Assembly (NCBI GenBank): GCA_030835185.1
Contig: JAUQWL010000231.1
Coordinates: 1 to 12,153, forward strand
Source: Solirubrobacterales bacterium
GTDB taxonomy: Bacteria > Actinomycetota > Thermoleophilia > Solirubrobacterales > 70-9
Reading direction: 5' to 3'
Length of the DNA stretch: 12,153 nt
Shown: piece by piece, positions 1-6,601 of the stretch
How positions within the stretch are numbered: the first letter of the stretch is position 1
Layout: each line of letters begins with the position of its first letter
Notes under the pieces: generated by a model
Seen by the model: only the letters and a program-made list of their open reading frames with translations
What the model was told of the DNA's origin: nothing
Databases searched by the model: none
Translations under genes and position numbers: made by a program

Positions 1-658
1 GACATACCTCGAACGCGACGTGCCGCAGCTCGGACCCCGGCTCCCCGCCGCAACGCTGCGTCGTTTCTGGACCATGTTGGCTCACCGTCAAGGTTCAGTC
101 TTCAATGCGTCCGATCTGGCTCGAAGCATCGACCTCTCAGCAACCACGGTGGCCAGGTACCTCGATCTGATGGTGGATCTGCTGCTGGTCAGAAAGCTTC
201 AGCCCTGGATCTCGAATGCCGGCAAGCGCCTGGTCAAATCGCCAAGGGCCTATGTGAGGGACTCCGGTCTGGTGCACGCACTGCTGGGCCTCGGTGACCT
301 CGACGCCGTCCTGGGGCACCCGGTAGCGGGACCGAGCTGGGAAGGCTTTGCCATCGAAAACCTGATCGCAGCCGCCGGAGACCGCGCGGTTTCGTCGTTT
401 TACCGCAGCGCCGGTGGGGCCGAGGTCGATCTGATCCTCGAATGGCCCGGAGGACAACGCTGGGCAATCGAAGTCAAGCGCAGCCTTTCGCCGTCAGTTC
501 GAAGGGGCTTCCATACCGCTGCCGAAGACGTCGGACCGGACTTCGCTTATGTGGTCTATCCGGGCGACGAGAGATATCCGGTTTCAGACGGAATCGAGGC
601 GATCGGTTTGCGTGAGCTGGTCGCGAAGGCACGACTTGCCTCGGGCGACCCGGTTTGA
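1..658 (+). CDS. AAA-type ATPase, DUF4143 family, C-terminal part (5' end outside window)
   Basis: The open frame enters from the window edge (first full codon at base 2) and ends at TGA 656-658. About 218 codons are present and the N-terminal P-loop ATPase half is missing. The first residues, TYLERDVPQL, match the motif that links the AAA module to the C-terminal half in this family. Next comes a winged-helix-like segment (FNASDLARSIDLSATTVARY). The DUF4143 domain follows, with a PD-(D/E)XK-like core: EVD, then IEVKRS about 15 residues later. The GTG at 20 is internal, not a start. Family members are common in actinobacteria and archaea. They are predicted ATP-dependent DNA- or protein-interacting proteins, sometimes discussed as toxin-antitoxin-like or defence-associated, but most have no proven function. 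It converges on the next gene with a 66-nt gap. The family call is firm; the function is unknown. Confidence 0.85.
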   Translation, partial: TYLERDVPQLGPRLPAATLRRFWTMLAHRQGSVFNASDLARSIDLSATTVARYLDLMVDLLLVRKLQPWISNAGKRLVKSPRAYVRDSGLVHALLGLGDLDAVLGHPVAGPSWEGFAIENLIAAAGDRAVSSFYRSAGGAEVDLILEWPGGQRWAIEVKRSLSPSVRRGFHTAAEDVGPDFAYVVYPGDERYPVSDGIEAIGLRELVAKARLASGDPV

Positions 659-724
659 CCCGGCCGGGCTGCGCGGCGCTTCGATCAACGGCAAGGAGAT
701 CAGAAAGGCCTGGTCGACGCCGGG

Positions 725-1585
725 TCAGCTCGTCGGCGGGTCCGGGGTGCCGCCGGGGGTGGTGAAGTGGCAGTCCTTGAGCTTCGCGGTCAGGGCCTGC
801 CGGGTTTCGAAGGATTCGATCGCCGAGGCGATCATCTGGTCCAGGTGCTGGTCGGCTGCGATGCCCGGGCGGACGAGCTCGAGCAGGTCGGTCTCGCTCA
901 TCACTCCGTAGCGGCGGTTGTCGGCGATCGTGCCGTCGACCGCCACCGGCAGGTCGTTGATCCTCAGTTCTCCGTGAAGGGTGAAGTAGGCCCACGGACT
1001 CGCCAGCTCCTTGCCGTTTTCGAACCTCGCACGCGTTCCCTTGAGCGGCCGGAACTCGTAGTTGGTGCCGAGGCTCTCGGAGGCGTTCATCATCTCCAGT
1101 TCTTCGTCGGTCAGCCAGGTCATGGTGCCGTGGAGCTTGGTCCCGGGCGAGGGGTGGATCGCCCCGGGGATGTAACCGCGGGAGACGTGGCAGGAGTAGA
1201 CCACGTCCCAGTCGACTACCCGGCACCGGATCGAGGGGATCACGGCATGGGGCAGCATCGCGAACTTGTGGGAGAGGGCGTCGGGGCTGGCGTTGGAGCT
1301 GTAGCCGAAGACAGGGGTGCGTTCACCGCAGGCGTTCTCGACGGCGTTGCCGTTCCGATCCGGGCCGGCAGCCGGGATGACCCTCTCGCAGACCTCGGCG
1401 AAGGTGATCGTGCGGTCGCCGTCGGCGACCTCCATCTCCGGGGTCCATGGCCCGGCCGGGTGGGGCACGGGGTAAAGGCGGCCGTGGGTGAAGACGAAAG
1501 ATCCGGGCCGGCGAGGGAACGGGTACGTCTTCGCCCGTTCGACGAGTTCCTCGATCGTCCTGTCGTGTCGTCCGGATCGGCTCAT
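725..1585 (-). CDS. Probable gamma-glutamylcyclotransferase-fold (GGCT/AIG2-like) protein
   Basis: A 286-residue protein with no predicted signal peptide or membrane segment. I place the start at ATG 1585 because AGGA (1597-1594 on the minus strand) lies 8 nt upstream. Earlier in-frame ATGs at 1594, 1615 and 1621 would add 3 to 12 residues, and the one at 1594 overlaps that ribosome-binding site. Residues about 92-180 resemble the GGCT fold. FGYSSN (93-98) stands where the family has YGSN, followed by GYIPGAIHPSPG, then a strand and helix ending in MNASE. Glu170 is at the position of the family's catalytic acid. The first ~90 residues and the C-terminal helical part (about 225-286) are not recognised. 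GGCT-like enzymes cyclise gamma-glutamyl groups, but the fold is also used by proteins of other or unknown activity, so no substrate is assigned. The opposite strand also holds a long frame, judged a GC-rich shadow. Confidence 0.6.
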   Translation of the reverse strand: MSRSGRHDRTIEELVERAKTYPFPRRPGSFVFTHGRLYPVPHPAGPWTPEMEVADGDRTITFAEVCERVIPAAGPDRNGNAVENACGERTPVFGYSSNASPDALSHKFAMLPHAVIPSIRCRVVDWDVVYSCHVSRGYIPGAIHPSPGTKLHGTMTWLTDEELEMMNASESLGTNYEFRPLKGTRARFENGKELASPWAYFTLHGELRINDLPVAVDGTIADNRRYGVMSETDLLELVRPGIAADQHLDQMIASAIESFETRQALTAKLKDCHFTTPGGTPDPPTS

Positions 1586-1680
1586 CGCACCCATCCTACG
1601 AGGACGCGGTCTCATGGGCAAACGGGGCGCGCGCCGGTTCCGGCATTGTGCGTGGCAGCCCGGCGGGTTCGAGGGACCGG

Positions 1681-1705
1681 CCCCGGGGAGGCTGCTCTGC
1701 CGGGG
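1681..1705 (+). promoter_or_regulatory. GC-rich hairpin in the leader of the DUF389 gene
   Basis: CCCCGG (1681-1686) pairs with CCGGGG (1700-1705). Inside it, GGAG (1687-1690) pairs with CTCT (1695-1698) through one G-U pair, leaving a GCTG loop and one bulged G (1699). That makes ten pairs. It ends 42 nt before the Shine-Dalgarno sequence of the DUF389 gene. There is no following T-run, so it is not a classical terminator. It could be a leader structure or simply a product of GC-rich sequence. Confidence 0.4.
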
Positions 1706-1747
1706 GAGGTGAGAGTAACTTTTCGCTGATCATGCCGAGTGGGAACC

Positions 1748-1754
1748 GGAGGAG
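1748..1754 (+). promoter_or_regulatory. Ribosome-binding site fixing a TTG start
   Basis: GGAGGAG lies 9 nt before TTG 1764. Its strength and spacing support the TTG as the true start of the DUF389 gene, ahead of internal methionines. Confidence 0.75.
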
Positions 1755-1763
1755 AGTGGGACG

Positions 1764-2651
1764 TTGCTGAGGCTGCGGGTCAGCGCCGAAGTCGCGGTCA
1801 AGGACCAGGTGCTCGATCACCTTGGTGAGACCCGGGGCGTCCATCGGATGATCGCCGTCCCCGAGGCCGGCAGCGGCCGGTGGGTCGTCGAGGCGGACCT
1901 CTCCCCCTCGGCGGCGGACGCCGTGCTCGAGGTCTTCCACGGGCTCCACATCTCCCACGAGGACTACGTGATCCTGCGCCAGGACGTGATCGCGCCGGGA
2001 CTCGGACCCGGCTCTTCGGTGGCCGGCGAAGGGGACTTCGCCTGGGTCGAGATCGTCGGCGAGGCGAGGGCGAACGCGCGGCCGGTCGCCCGTTACGTGC
2101 TGCTGATGATGGTCGCCGGCATGATCGCCGGACTCGGGGTGATCACCGACAACTCGATCCTGATCGTCGGCGCGATGGCGGTCAGCCCCGATCTTCTGCC
2201 GCTCTGCGCGACCTCGGTCGGGCTGGTCAGCCGGCGGTATCGACTGGCAGGCCGCTCGCTGGCGACCCTGCTGGTCGGCATGGGGCTGGTGATGGCGGTG
2301 GCGATGGTGACCGCCTTCCTCCTTCATGCTTTCGGAGTCCTCGACGGTGAGCCGGGCCAGTACCTCGGCGGTCTGCAGGGGCTTGCCCGCGCCGACTACA
2401 CCACGGTGCTGATTGCGGCGGCGGCCGGAGTGGCAGGCATCCTCTCCTTCGAAACGCGAGCGGCCAACGCGGTCGGCGTGGCCATCTCGGTGACCACGGT
2501 CCCGGCCTCGGCCTTCTTCGGCGTCGCTCTGGCTCTGGGCGAAGCGGACCGTGCCTGGGGTGCCCTGCTGGTGCTGGGGATCAACCTCACCGTTCTGGTC
2601 GCCTCGGGAACGACCACCCTCTGGCTGCAGCGCCGCCTCGCTCCCCACTGA
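1764..2651 (+). CDS. DUF389 family integral membrane protein
   Basis: A 295-residue protein of the DUF389 (uncharacterised hydrophobic domain) family. Residues 1-~100 form a soluble ferredoxin/ACT-like module. The membrane domain begins near residue 110 with the family signature VLLMMVAGMIAGLGVITDNS, followed by IVGAMAVSP (134-142). Further hydrophobic segments lie at about 166-190, 213-228, 235-258 and 265-285, giving five to six spans. Charged loops (SRRYRLAGR) fall between them. The TTG start is supported by the strong ribosome-binding site at 1748-1754. The biochemical role of the family is not established, and transport of a small solute is only a guess. It ends 287 nt before narG, with a dyad and possible promoter between, so it is probably not part of the nar operon. 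Confidence 0.88.
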   Translation: MLRLRVSAEVAVKDQVLDHLGETRGVHRMIAVPEAGSGRWVVEADLSPSAADAVLEVFHGLHISHEDYVILRQDVIAPGLGPGSSVAGEGDFAWVEIVGEARANARPVARYVLLMMVAGMIAGLGVITDNSILIVGAMAVSPDLLPLCATSVGLVSRRYRLAGRSLATLLVGMGLVMAVAMVTAFLLHAFGVLDGEPGQYLGGLQGLARADYTTVLIAAAAGVAGILSFETRAANAVGVAISVTTVPASAFFGVALALGEADRAWGALLVLGINLTVLVASGTTTLWLQRRLAPH

Positions 2652-2720
2652 GGAGGCGGCCGCTCCGGGCCTCGGCGGGTGCCCCGGTGGGTTGTCGATG
2701 GTGGACCGGCGACTAATCGT

Positions 2721-2783
2721 GGCAGCAAGCCGAAAGGCCGAAATACCCCGTCAGAGGTCGGATTTCGGCCGTTCGAGGCTGCC
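2721..2783. promoter_or_regulatory. Long imperfect dyad upstream of the nar operon
   Basis: A nested inverted repeat. GGCAGC (2721-2726) pairs with GCTGCC (2778-2783), CGAA (2731-2734) with TTCG (2772-2775), and GGCCGAAAT (2736-2744) with ATTTCGGCC (2762-2770). That gives 19 pairs around a 17-nt loop, with one A-G mismatch and a small internal loop. No T-run follows on either strand, so a simple intrinsic terminator is unlikely. It sits just upstream of a candidate -10 box at 2806. It could be an operator for the nar regulator, a structure ending transcription from the DUF389 gene, or part of an RNA. No FNR, CRP or Rex consensus was seen in the region. Confidence 0.5.
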
Positions 2784-2785
2784 GT

Positions 2786-2811
2786 TTGCCGGTTGTCCGC
2801 CTGTGTATATT
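2786..2811 (+). promoter_or_regulatory. Weak candidate promoter for the nar operon
   Basis: TATATT at 2806-2811 is an AT-rich -10-like box in otherwise GC-rich DNA. The best -35-like hexamer, TTGCCG (2786-2791), is only 14 nt upstream, shorter than usual, so the promoter would be weak or activator-dependent. A start near 2818 would leave about 33 nt of leader before the 31-codon ORF. This is a prediction from pattern only. Confidence 0.3.
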
Positions 2812-2838
2812 CCGGCTTGATTCGTCCATCCATTTTCC

Positions 2839-2844
2839 GGAGGG
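2839..2844 (+). promoter_or_regulatory. Strong ribosome-binding site of the narG leader ORF
   Basis: GGAGGG lies 6 nt before ATG 2851, which is near-ideal spacing. It is clearly stronger than the site in front of narG itself (GGAAG 2929-2933, spacer 5), suggesting that ribosomes load here first. Confidence 0.6.
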
Positions 2845-2850
2845 TTCGCC

Positions 2851-2946
2851 ATGAAACTGCTTTGCCGCTCGACCCCGATACGCCCCGAGGCCGCCCCGGC
2901 AGCCGCTCCGCTCGCCCTCGAGGATTCCGGAAGCCGACATGGCTGA
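2851..2946 (+). CDS. 31-codon leader ORF overlapping the narG start
   Basis: ATG 2851 to TGA 2944-2946 encodes 31 residues beginning MKLLCRSTPI and continuing rich in Pro and Ala. It has a strong ribosome-binding site (2839-2844). Its stop lies inside narG, so the two frames overlap by 8 nt, the arrangement expected for translational coupling. The peptide has no recognised domain, no clear membrane segment and no run of one regulatory amino acid. It could be a coupling or leader peptide whose sequence does not matter, or a fortuitous frame. The N-terminal homology of NarG starts just after ATG 2939, which argues against this being the true NarG start. Confidence 0.45.
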   Translation: MKLLCRSTPIRPEAAPAAAPLALEDSGSRHG

Positions 2947-5900
2947 AGCGTCCCCCTTCGCGGTTTCCCGGTTTTTCAACCCCGAGCGCTCGGCCGACGG
3001 CTGGAACGAGACCTCGCTGCGCTCGCGCGAATGGGAGCACGCCTACCGCGACCGCTGGCAGCACGACAAGGTGGTTCGCTCGACTCACGGCGTCAACTGC
3101 ACCGGCTCCTGCTCCTGGAAGATCCACGTCAAGGACGGACTGGTCACCTGGGAGACCCAGCAGACCGACTCCCCGAGCAACGGCGCCGAGACCCCCGACT
3201 ACGAGCCGCGCGGCTGCCCTCGCGGTGCCTCGTTCTCCTGGTACGTCTACTCGCCGCTCAGGCCGAAGTTCCCCTACGTACGGGGTGAGCTGCTGGCCAT
3301 GTACCGGGAGGCGCGCCAGCGGCTCGGCGACCCGGTCGACGCCTGGGCTTCGATCGTCGAAGACCCGGAGAAGGCCAGGGCCTACAAGTCCCGTCGCGGC
3401 AAGGGTGGCTTCATGCGCTCGAGCTGGGATGAAGTGACCGAGCTGGTCGCCGCCGCCCACGTCCACACGATCAAGAAGTACGGGCCGGACCGCGTCGCCG
3501 GCTTCTCGCCGATCCCGGCGATGTCGATGGTCTCCTACGCGGCCGGTTCCCGCATGCTCTCGCTCATGGGCGGGGTCTCGCTGAGCTTCTACGACTGGTA
3601 TGCCGACCTGCCGCCCGCCTCGCCGCAGGTCTGGGGCGACCAGACCGACGTGCCCGAGTCCGCCGACTGGTGGGACGCCGGCTACCTGATGCTGTGGGGC
3701 TCGAACATCCCCCAGACCCGGACCCCGGACGCACACTTCATGACCGAGGCCCGCTACCGCGGCCAGAAGGTCGTCGTCGTCTCGCCCGACTACGCCGGCA
3801 ACACCAAGTTCGCCGACGAGTGGCTGCCGGCCACAGCAGGCAGCGACGCCGCCCTGGCGATGTCGATGGGCCACGTGGTCCTCAAGGAGTTCTTCGTCGA
3901 CCGCCAGTCCGAGTACTTCACCGACTACGGCAAGAAGTTCACCGACCTGCCGTTCCTGGTCGAACTCGAAGACCACGGTGACGGAACCTGGCGCGGCGGC
4001 GCGATGCTGCGCAGCGACGCGATCGGCGAAGCCGGCGAGAACTCCGACTGGAAGACCGTGCTGATCGACTCGAGGACCAACGAACCGGTCGTCCCCAACG
4101 GCACGATCGGCGACCGCTGGGGCGAAGAGGGCGTCGGCAAGTGGAACCTCGACCTCGAGGGCGTGGATCCGGCGCTGAGCCTGATGGACAGCCACGACGA
4201 GCTGGTCGAAGTCACGCTGCCGCGTTTCGACGGCGGCGAGACCGAAGGCGGAACGACCATGATCCGCGGGGTTCCCGCCCGCCGGATCGGCGGCAAACTG
4301 GTGACCACGGTCTTCGACCTGGCGCTGGCCCAGTACGGCGTCAAGCGTGACGGCCTGCCGGGCGAGTGGCCGACCGGCTACGACGACGCCTCCCAACCCC
4401 ACACTCCGGCCTGGCAGGTCGAGCACACCGGGGTCAAGGCCGAAGCTGCCGAGCGCATCGCCCGTGAGTTCGCCGAGAACGCCGAGCGGACCAAGGGACG
4501 CTCGATGATCGTCATGGGCGCGGGGACCAACCACTGGTTCCACTCCGACCAGACCTACCGGTCGATGCTCTCTCTGGTCCTGTTCTGTGGCTGCCAGGGG
4601 ATCAACGGCGGCGGCTGGGCCCAGTACGTCGGCCAGGAGAAAGTACGGCCGATCACCGGTTGGCAGACGCTCGCCTTCGCGCTCGACTGGAACCGCCCGC
4701 CGCGCCAGCAGGCGGCGACCCCGTTCTGGTACCTGGCCAGCGGCCAGTGGCGCCACGAGACTTACGGAGCCGAGGAGTTCACCTCGCCTGCCGGTCCCGG
4801 CAAGTTGGGCAAGAAGCACACGGCAGACTGCTACGCGCAGGCTGTGCGCATGGGCTGGACCCCGGCGGCGCCGTCGCTCGGCCGCAACTCGCTCGACCTC
4901 GCCGACGAAGCGAAGGCCGCGGGCAAGGATCCGGTCGAGTACACGGTCGAGGAACTCAAGTCCGGACGGCTGAAGTACGCCTGCGAGGACCCCGACGACC
5001 CCGCCAACTTCCCCCGCGTCCTCAACCTCTGGCGAGCCAACCTGATGGGTTCCTCGAGCAAGGGACACGAGTACTTCCTCAAGTACCTGCTCGGCGTACC
5101 CGACTCGGGTGTGCGGACCGAAGAGACGCCGCCCGAGGACCGGCCCGAAGATGTCGTCTGGCGCGACGAGGCCCCCGAGGGCAAGCTCGACCTGTTCACG
5201 ACGATCGACTTCCGCATGAACGGCTCCTGCATCTACTCGGACGTCGTCCTGCCGGCTGCCACCTGGTACGAAAAGCACGACATCTCCAGCACCGACATGC
5301 ATCCGTTCGTCCACCCGTTCAACGAGGCGGTTCCGCCGCCGTGGGAGGCGAAGACCGACTGGGAGACCTTCAACCTGATCGCCGGCAAGTTCTCCGAACT
5401 GGCGAAGGACCACCTCGGCACCCGCACCGACATCGTTTCGGCGCCGCTGCTCCACGACACCCCCGAAGAGCTGGCTCAGCCCGGCGGAGTCGTCAAGGAC
5501 TGGCGCAAGGGCGAGTGCGAGGCGATCCCGGGCAAGACGATGCCGAAGCTGATCCCGGTCGAGCGGGACTTCACTTCGGTGGCCGAGAAGATGAAGGCGC
5601 TCGGTCCGCTGGTGGAGAAGCTCGGTACCGGGGCCAAGGGCGTCAACTGGAAGCCGGAGCCCGAGGTCCAGGAGCTGAAGGAGAGAAACGGCACGGTGCG
5701 CTCCGGTGCCGGTGAGGGCCGCCCGGCGATCAACACCGACATCGACGCCTGCGAGACGATCCTCGCGCTGTCAGGCACGACCAACGGACGACTGGCGGTC
5801 GAGAGCTTCAAACAGCTCGGGAAGCGCGTCGGCAAGGATCTCGCCCTGATCTCCGAGGAGCGGGCCGACGACCGGATCGACTTCAAGTCGATCGGCATCC

Positions 5901-6601
5901 AGCCGCGCAAGGTGATCGCCTCGGCCGAATGGTCCGGGGTCGAATCGCGCGAACGGCGCTACTCGCCGTTCACCTCGAACATCGAGCACCTGATTCCGTT
6001 CCGCACCCTGACCGGCCGGCAGAGTTTCTACGTCGACCACGAGTGGATGCTCGATCTGGGCGAAGCGTTGCCCGCCTTCCGGCCTCCGGTGGCTGCGGGC
6101 CAGCTGGTCAGGCTCGGCGGTACCATCGAGCTGGAAGAGGCGCCCGAGGTGACGGTGCGTTACCTGACGCCGCACTCGAAGTGGTCGATCCACTCCGAGT
6201 TCCAGGACAACCTGATCATGCTGACCCTGTTCAGGGGCGGTCCGGCCATGTGGCTGTCGACCGGCGATGCCGCGAAGACCGGGATCGAGGACAACGACTG
6301 GATCGAGGTCTACAACGGCCACGGAGCGGTTTCCTGTCGTGCGGTCGTCTCGCGCCGGATCCCCGATGGGGCGGCGTTCTTCTACCACTCGCAGGACCGT
6401 CACGTGAACGTGCCGATCTCCGAGGTCACCGGCGTCCGCGGCGGCACTGACAACTCGCTGACCCGGATCTCGATGAAGCCGACCCACATGGTCGGCGGTT
6501 ATGCCCAGCTGTCCTGGGGCTTCAACTACTACGGACCGACCGGTTGCCAGCGGGACCAGCTGATCATGATTCGCAAGCGCAAGGGAGAGGTGGTGTACTG
6601 A
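2939..6601 (+). CDS. narG: Respiratory nitrate reductase alpha (molybdenum) subunit
   Basis: A 1220-residue catalytic subunit of membrane-bound nitrate reductase (E. coli NarG is 1247). It reduces nitrate to nitrite with electrons from quinol delivered through NarI and NarH. The FS0 [4Fe-4S] ligands are present as His50, Cys54, Cys58 (HGVNCTGSCSW) and Cys93 (RGCPRG). Asp223 in YDWYADLPPASPQ is the expected molybdenum ligand of bis-MGD. The WGSNIPQTRTPDAHF block and the C-terminal TPHSKWSIHSEF region are also typical. No twin-arginine signal is visible, consistent with a cytoplasm-facing enzyme. ATG 2939 is chosen because family homology begins soon after it. Its own ribosome-binding site is modest (GGAAG) and the upstream leader ORF overlaps it, suggesting coupled translation. 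Its TGA overlaps the narH ATG by one base. A very long antisense frame lies opposite and is a shadow. Confidence 0.98.
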   Translation: MAEASPFAVSRFFNPERSADGWNETSLRSREWEHAYRDRWQHDKVVRSTHGVNCTGSCSWKIHVKDGLVTWETQQTDSPSNGAETPDYEPRGCPRGASFSWYVYSPLRPKFPYVRGELLAMYREARQRLGDPVDAWASIVEDPEKARAYKSRRGKGGFMRSSWDEVTELVAAAHVHTIKKYGPDRVAGFSPIPAMSMVSYAAGSRMLSLMGGVSLSFYDWYADLPPASPQVWGDQTDVPESADWWDAGYLMLWGSNIPQTRTPDAHFMTEARYRGQKVVVVSPDYAGNTKFADEWLPATAGSDAALAMSMGHVVLKEFFVDRQSEYFTDYGKKFTDLPFLVELEDHGDGTWRGGAMLRSDAIGEAGENSDWKTVLIDSRTNEPVVPNGTIGDRWGEEGVGKWNLDLEGVDPALSLMDSHDELVEVTLPRFDGGETEGGTTMIRGVPARRIGGKLVTTVFDLALAQYGVKRDGLPGEWPTGYDDASQPHTPAWQVEHTGVKAEAAERIAREFAENAERTKGRSMIVMGAGTNHWFHSDQTYRSMLSLVLFCGCQGINGGGWAQYVGQEKVRPITGWQTLAFALDWNRPPRQQAATPFWYLASGQWRHETYGAEEFTSPAGPGKLGKKHTADCYAQAVRMGWTPAAPSLGRNSLDLADEAKAAGKDPVEYTVEELKSGRLKYACEDPDDPANFPRVLNLWRANLMGSSSKGHEYFLKYLLGVPDSGVRTEETPPEDRPEDVVWRDEAPEGKLDLFTTIDFRMNGSCIYSDVVLPAATWYEKHDISSTDMHPFVHPFNEAVPPPWEAKTDWETFNLIAGKFSELAKDHLGTRTDIVSAPLLHDTPEELAQPGGVVKDWRKGECEAIPGKTMPKLIPVERDFTSVAEKMKALGPLVEKLGTGAKGVNWKPEPEVQELKERNGTVRSGAGEGRPAINTDIDACETILALSGTTNGRLAVESFKQLGKRVGKDLALISEERADDRIDFKSIGIQPRKVIASAEWSGVESRERRYSPFTSNIEHLIPFRTLTGRQSFYVDHEWMLDLGEALPAFRPPVAAGQLVRLGGTIELEEAPEVTVRYLTPHSKWSIHSEFQDNLIMLTLFRGGPAMWLSTGDAAKTGIEDNDWIEVYNGHGAVSCRAVVSRRIPDGAAFFYHSQDRHVNVPISEVTGVRGGTDNSLTRISMKPTHMVGGYAQLSWGFNYYGPTGCQRDQLIMIRKRKGEVVY

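Noticed and set aside
659..724. Possible bidirectional terminator between the convergent genes
   Set aside because: Only a loop-less palindrome (CCCGGCCGGG, 659-668) is visible. There is no stem-loop with a T-run on either strand.
1660..1681. GGTTCGAG stretch resembling the T-loop of a tRNA
   Set aside because: The flanking bases do not pair to form a T-arm and no anticodon arm or acceptor stem is present on either strand.
767..1729. Plus-strand open frame of about 320 codons opposite the GGCT-like gene
   Set aside because: Its translation has no domain pattern, while the minus-strand frame has a coherent fold signature and a ribosome-binding site at the right distance.
2812..2835. TTGAT at 2816 as half of an FNR box
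   Set aside because: The matching ATCAA half is absent at the required 4-nt spacing.
2396..5455. Minus-strand open frame of about 1019 codons opposite narG
   Set aside because: It lies antisense to narG, whose conserved cofactor ligands prove the plus-strand frame. Its translation is Arg/Val/Gly-rich with no recognisable domain, as expected for a GC-rich shadow frame.
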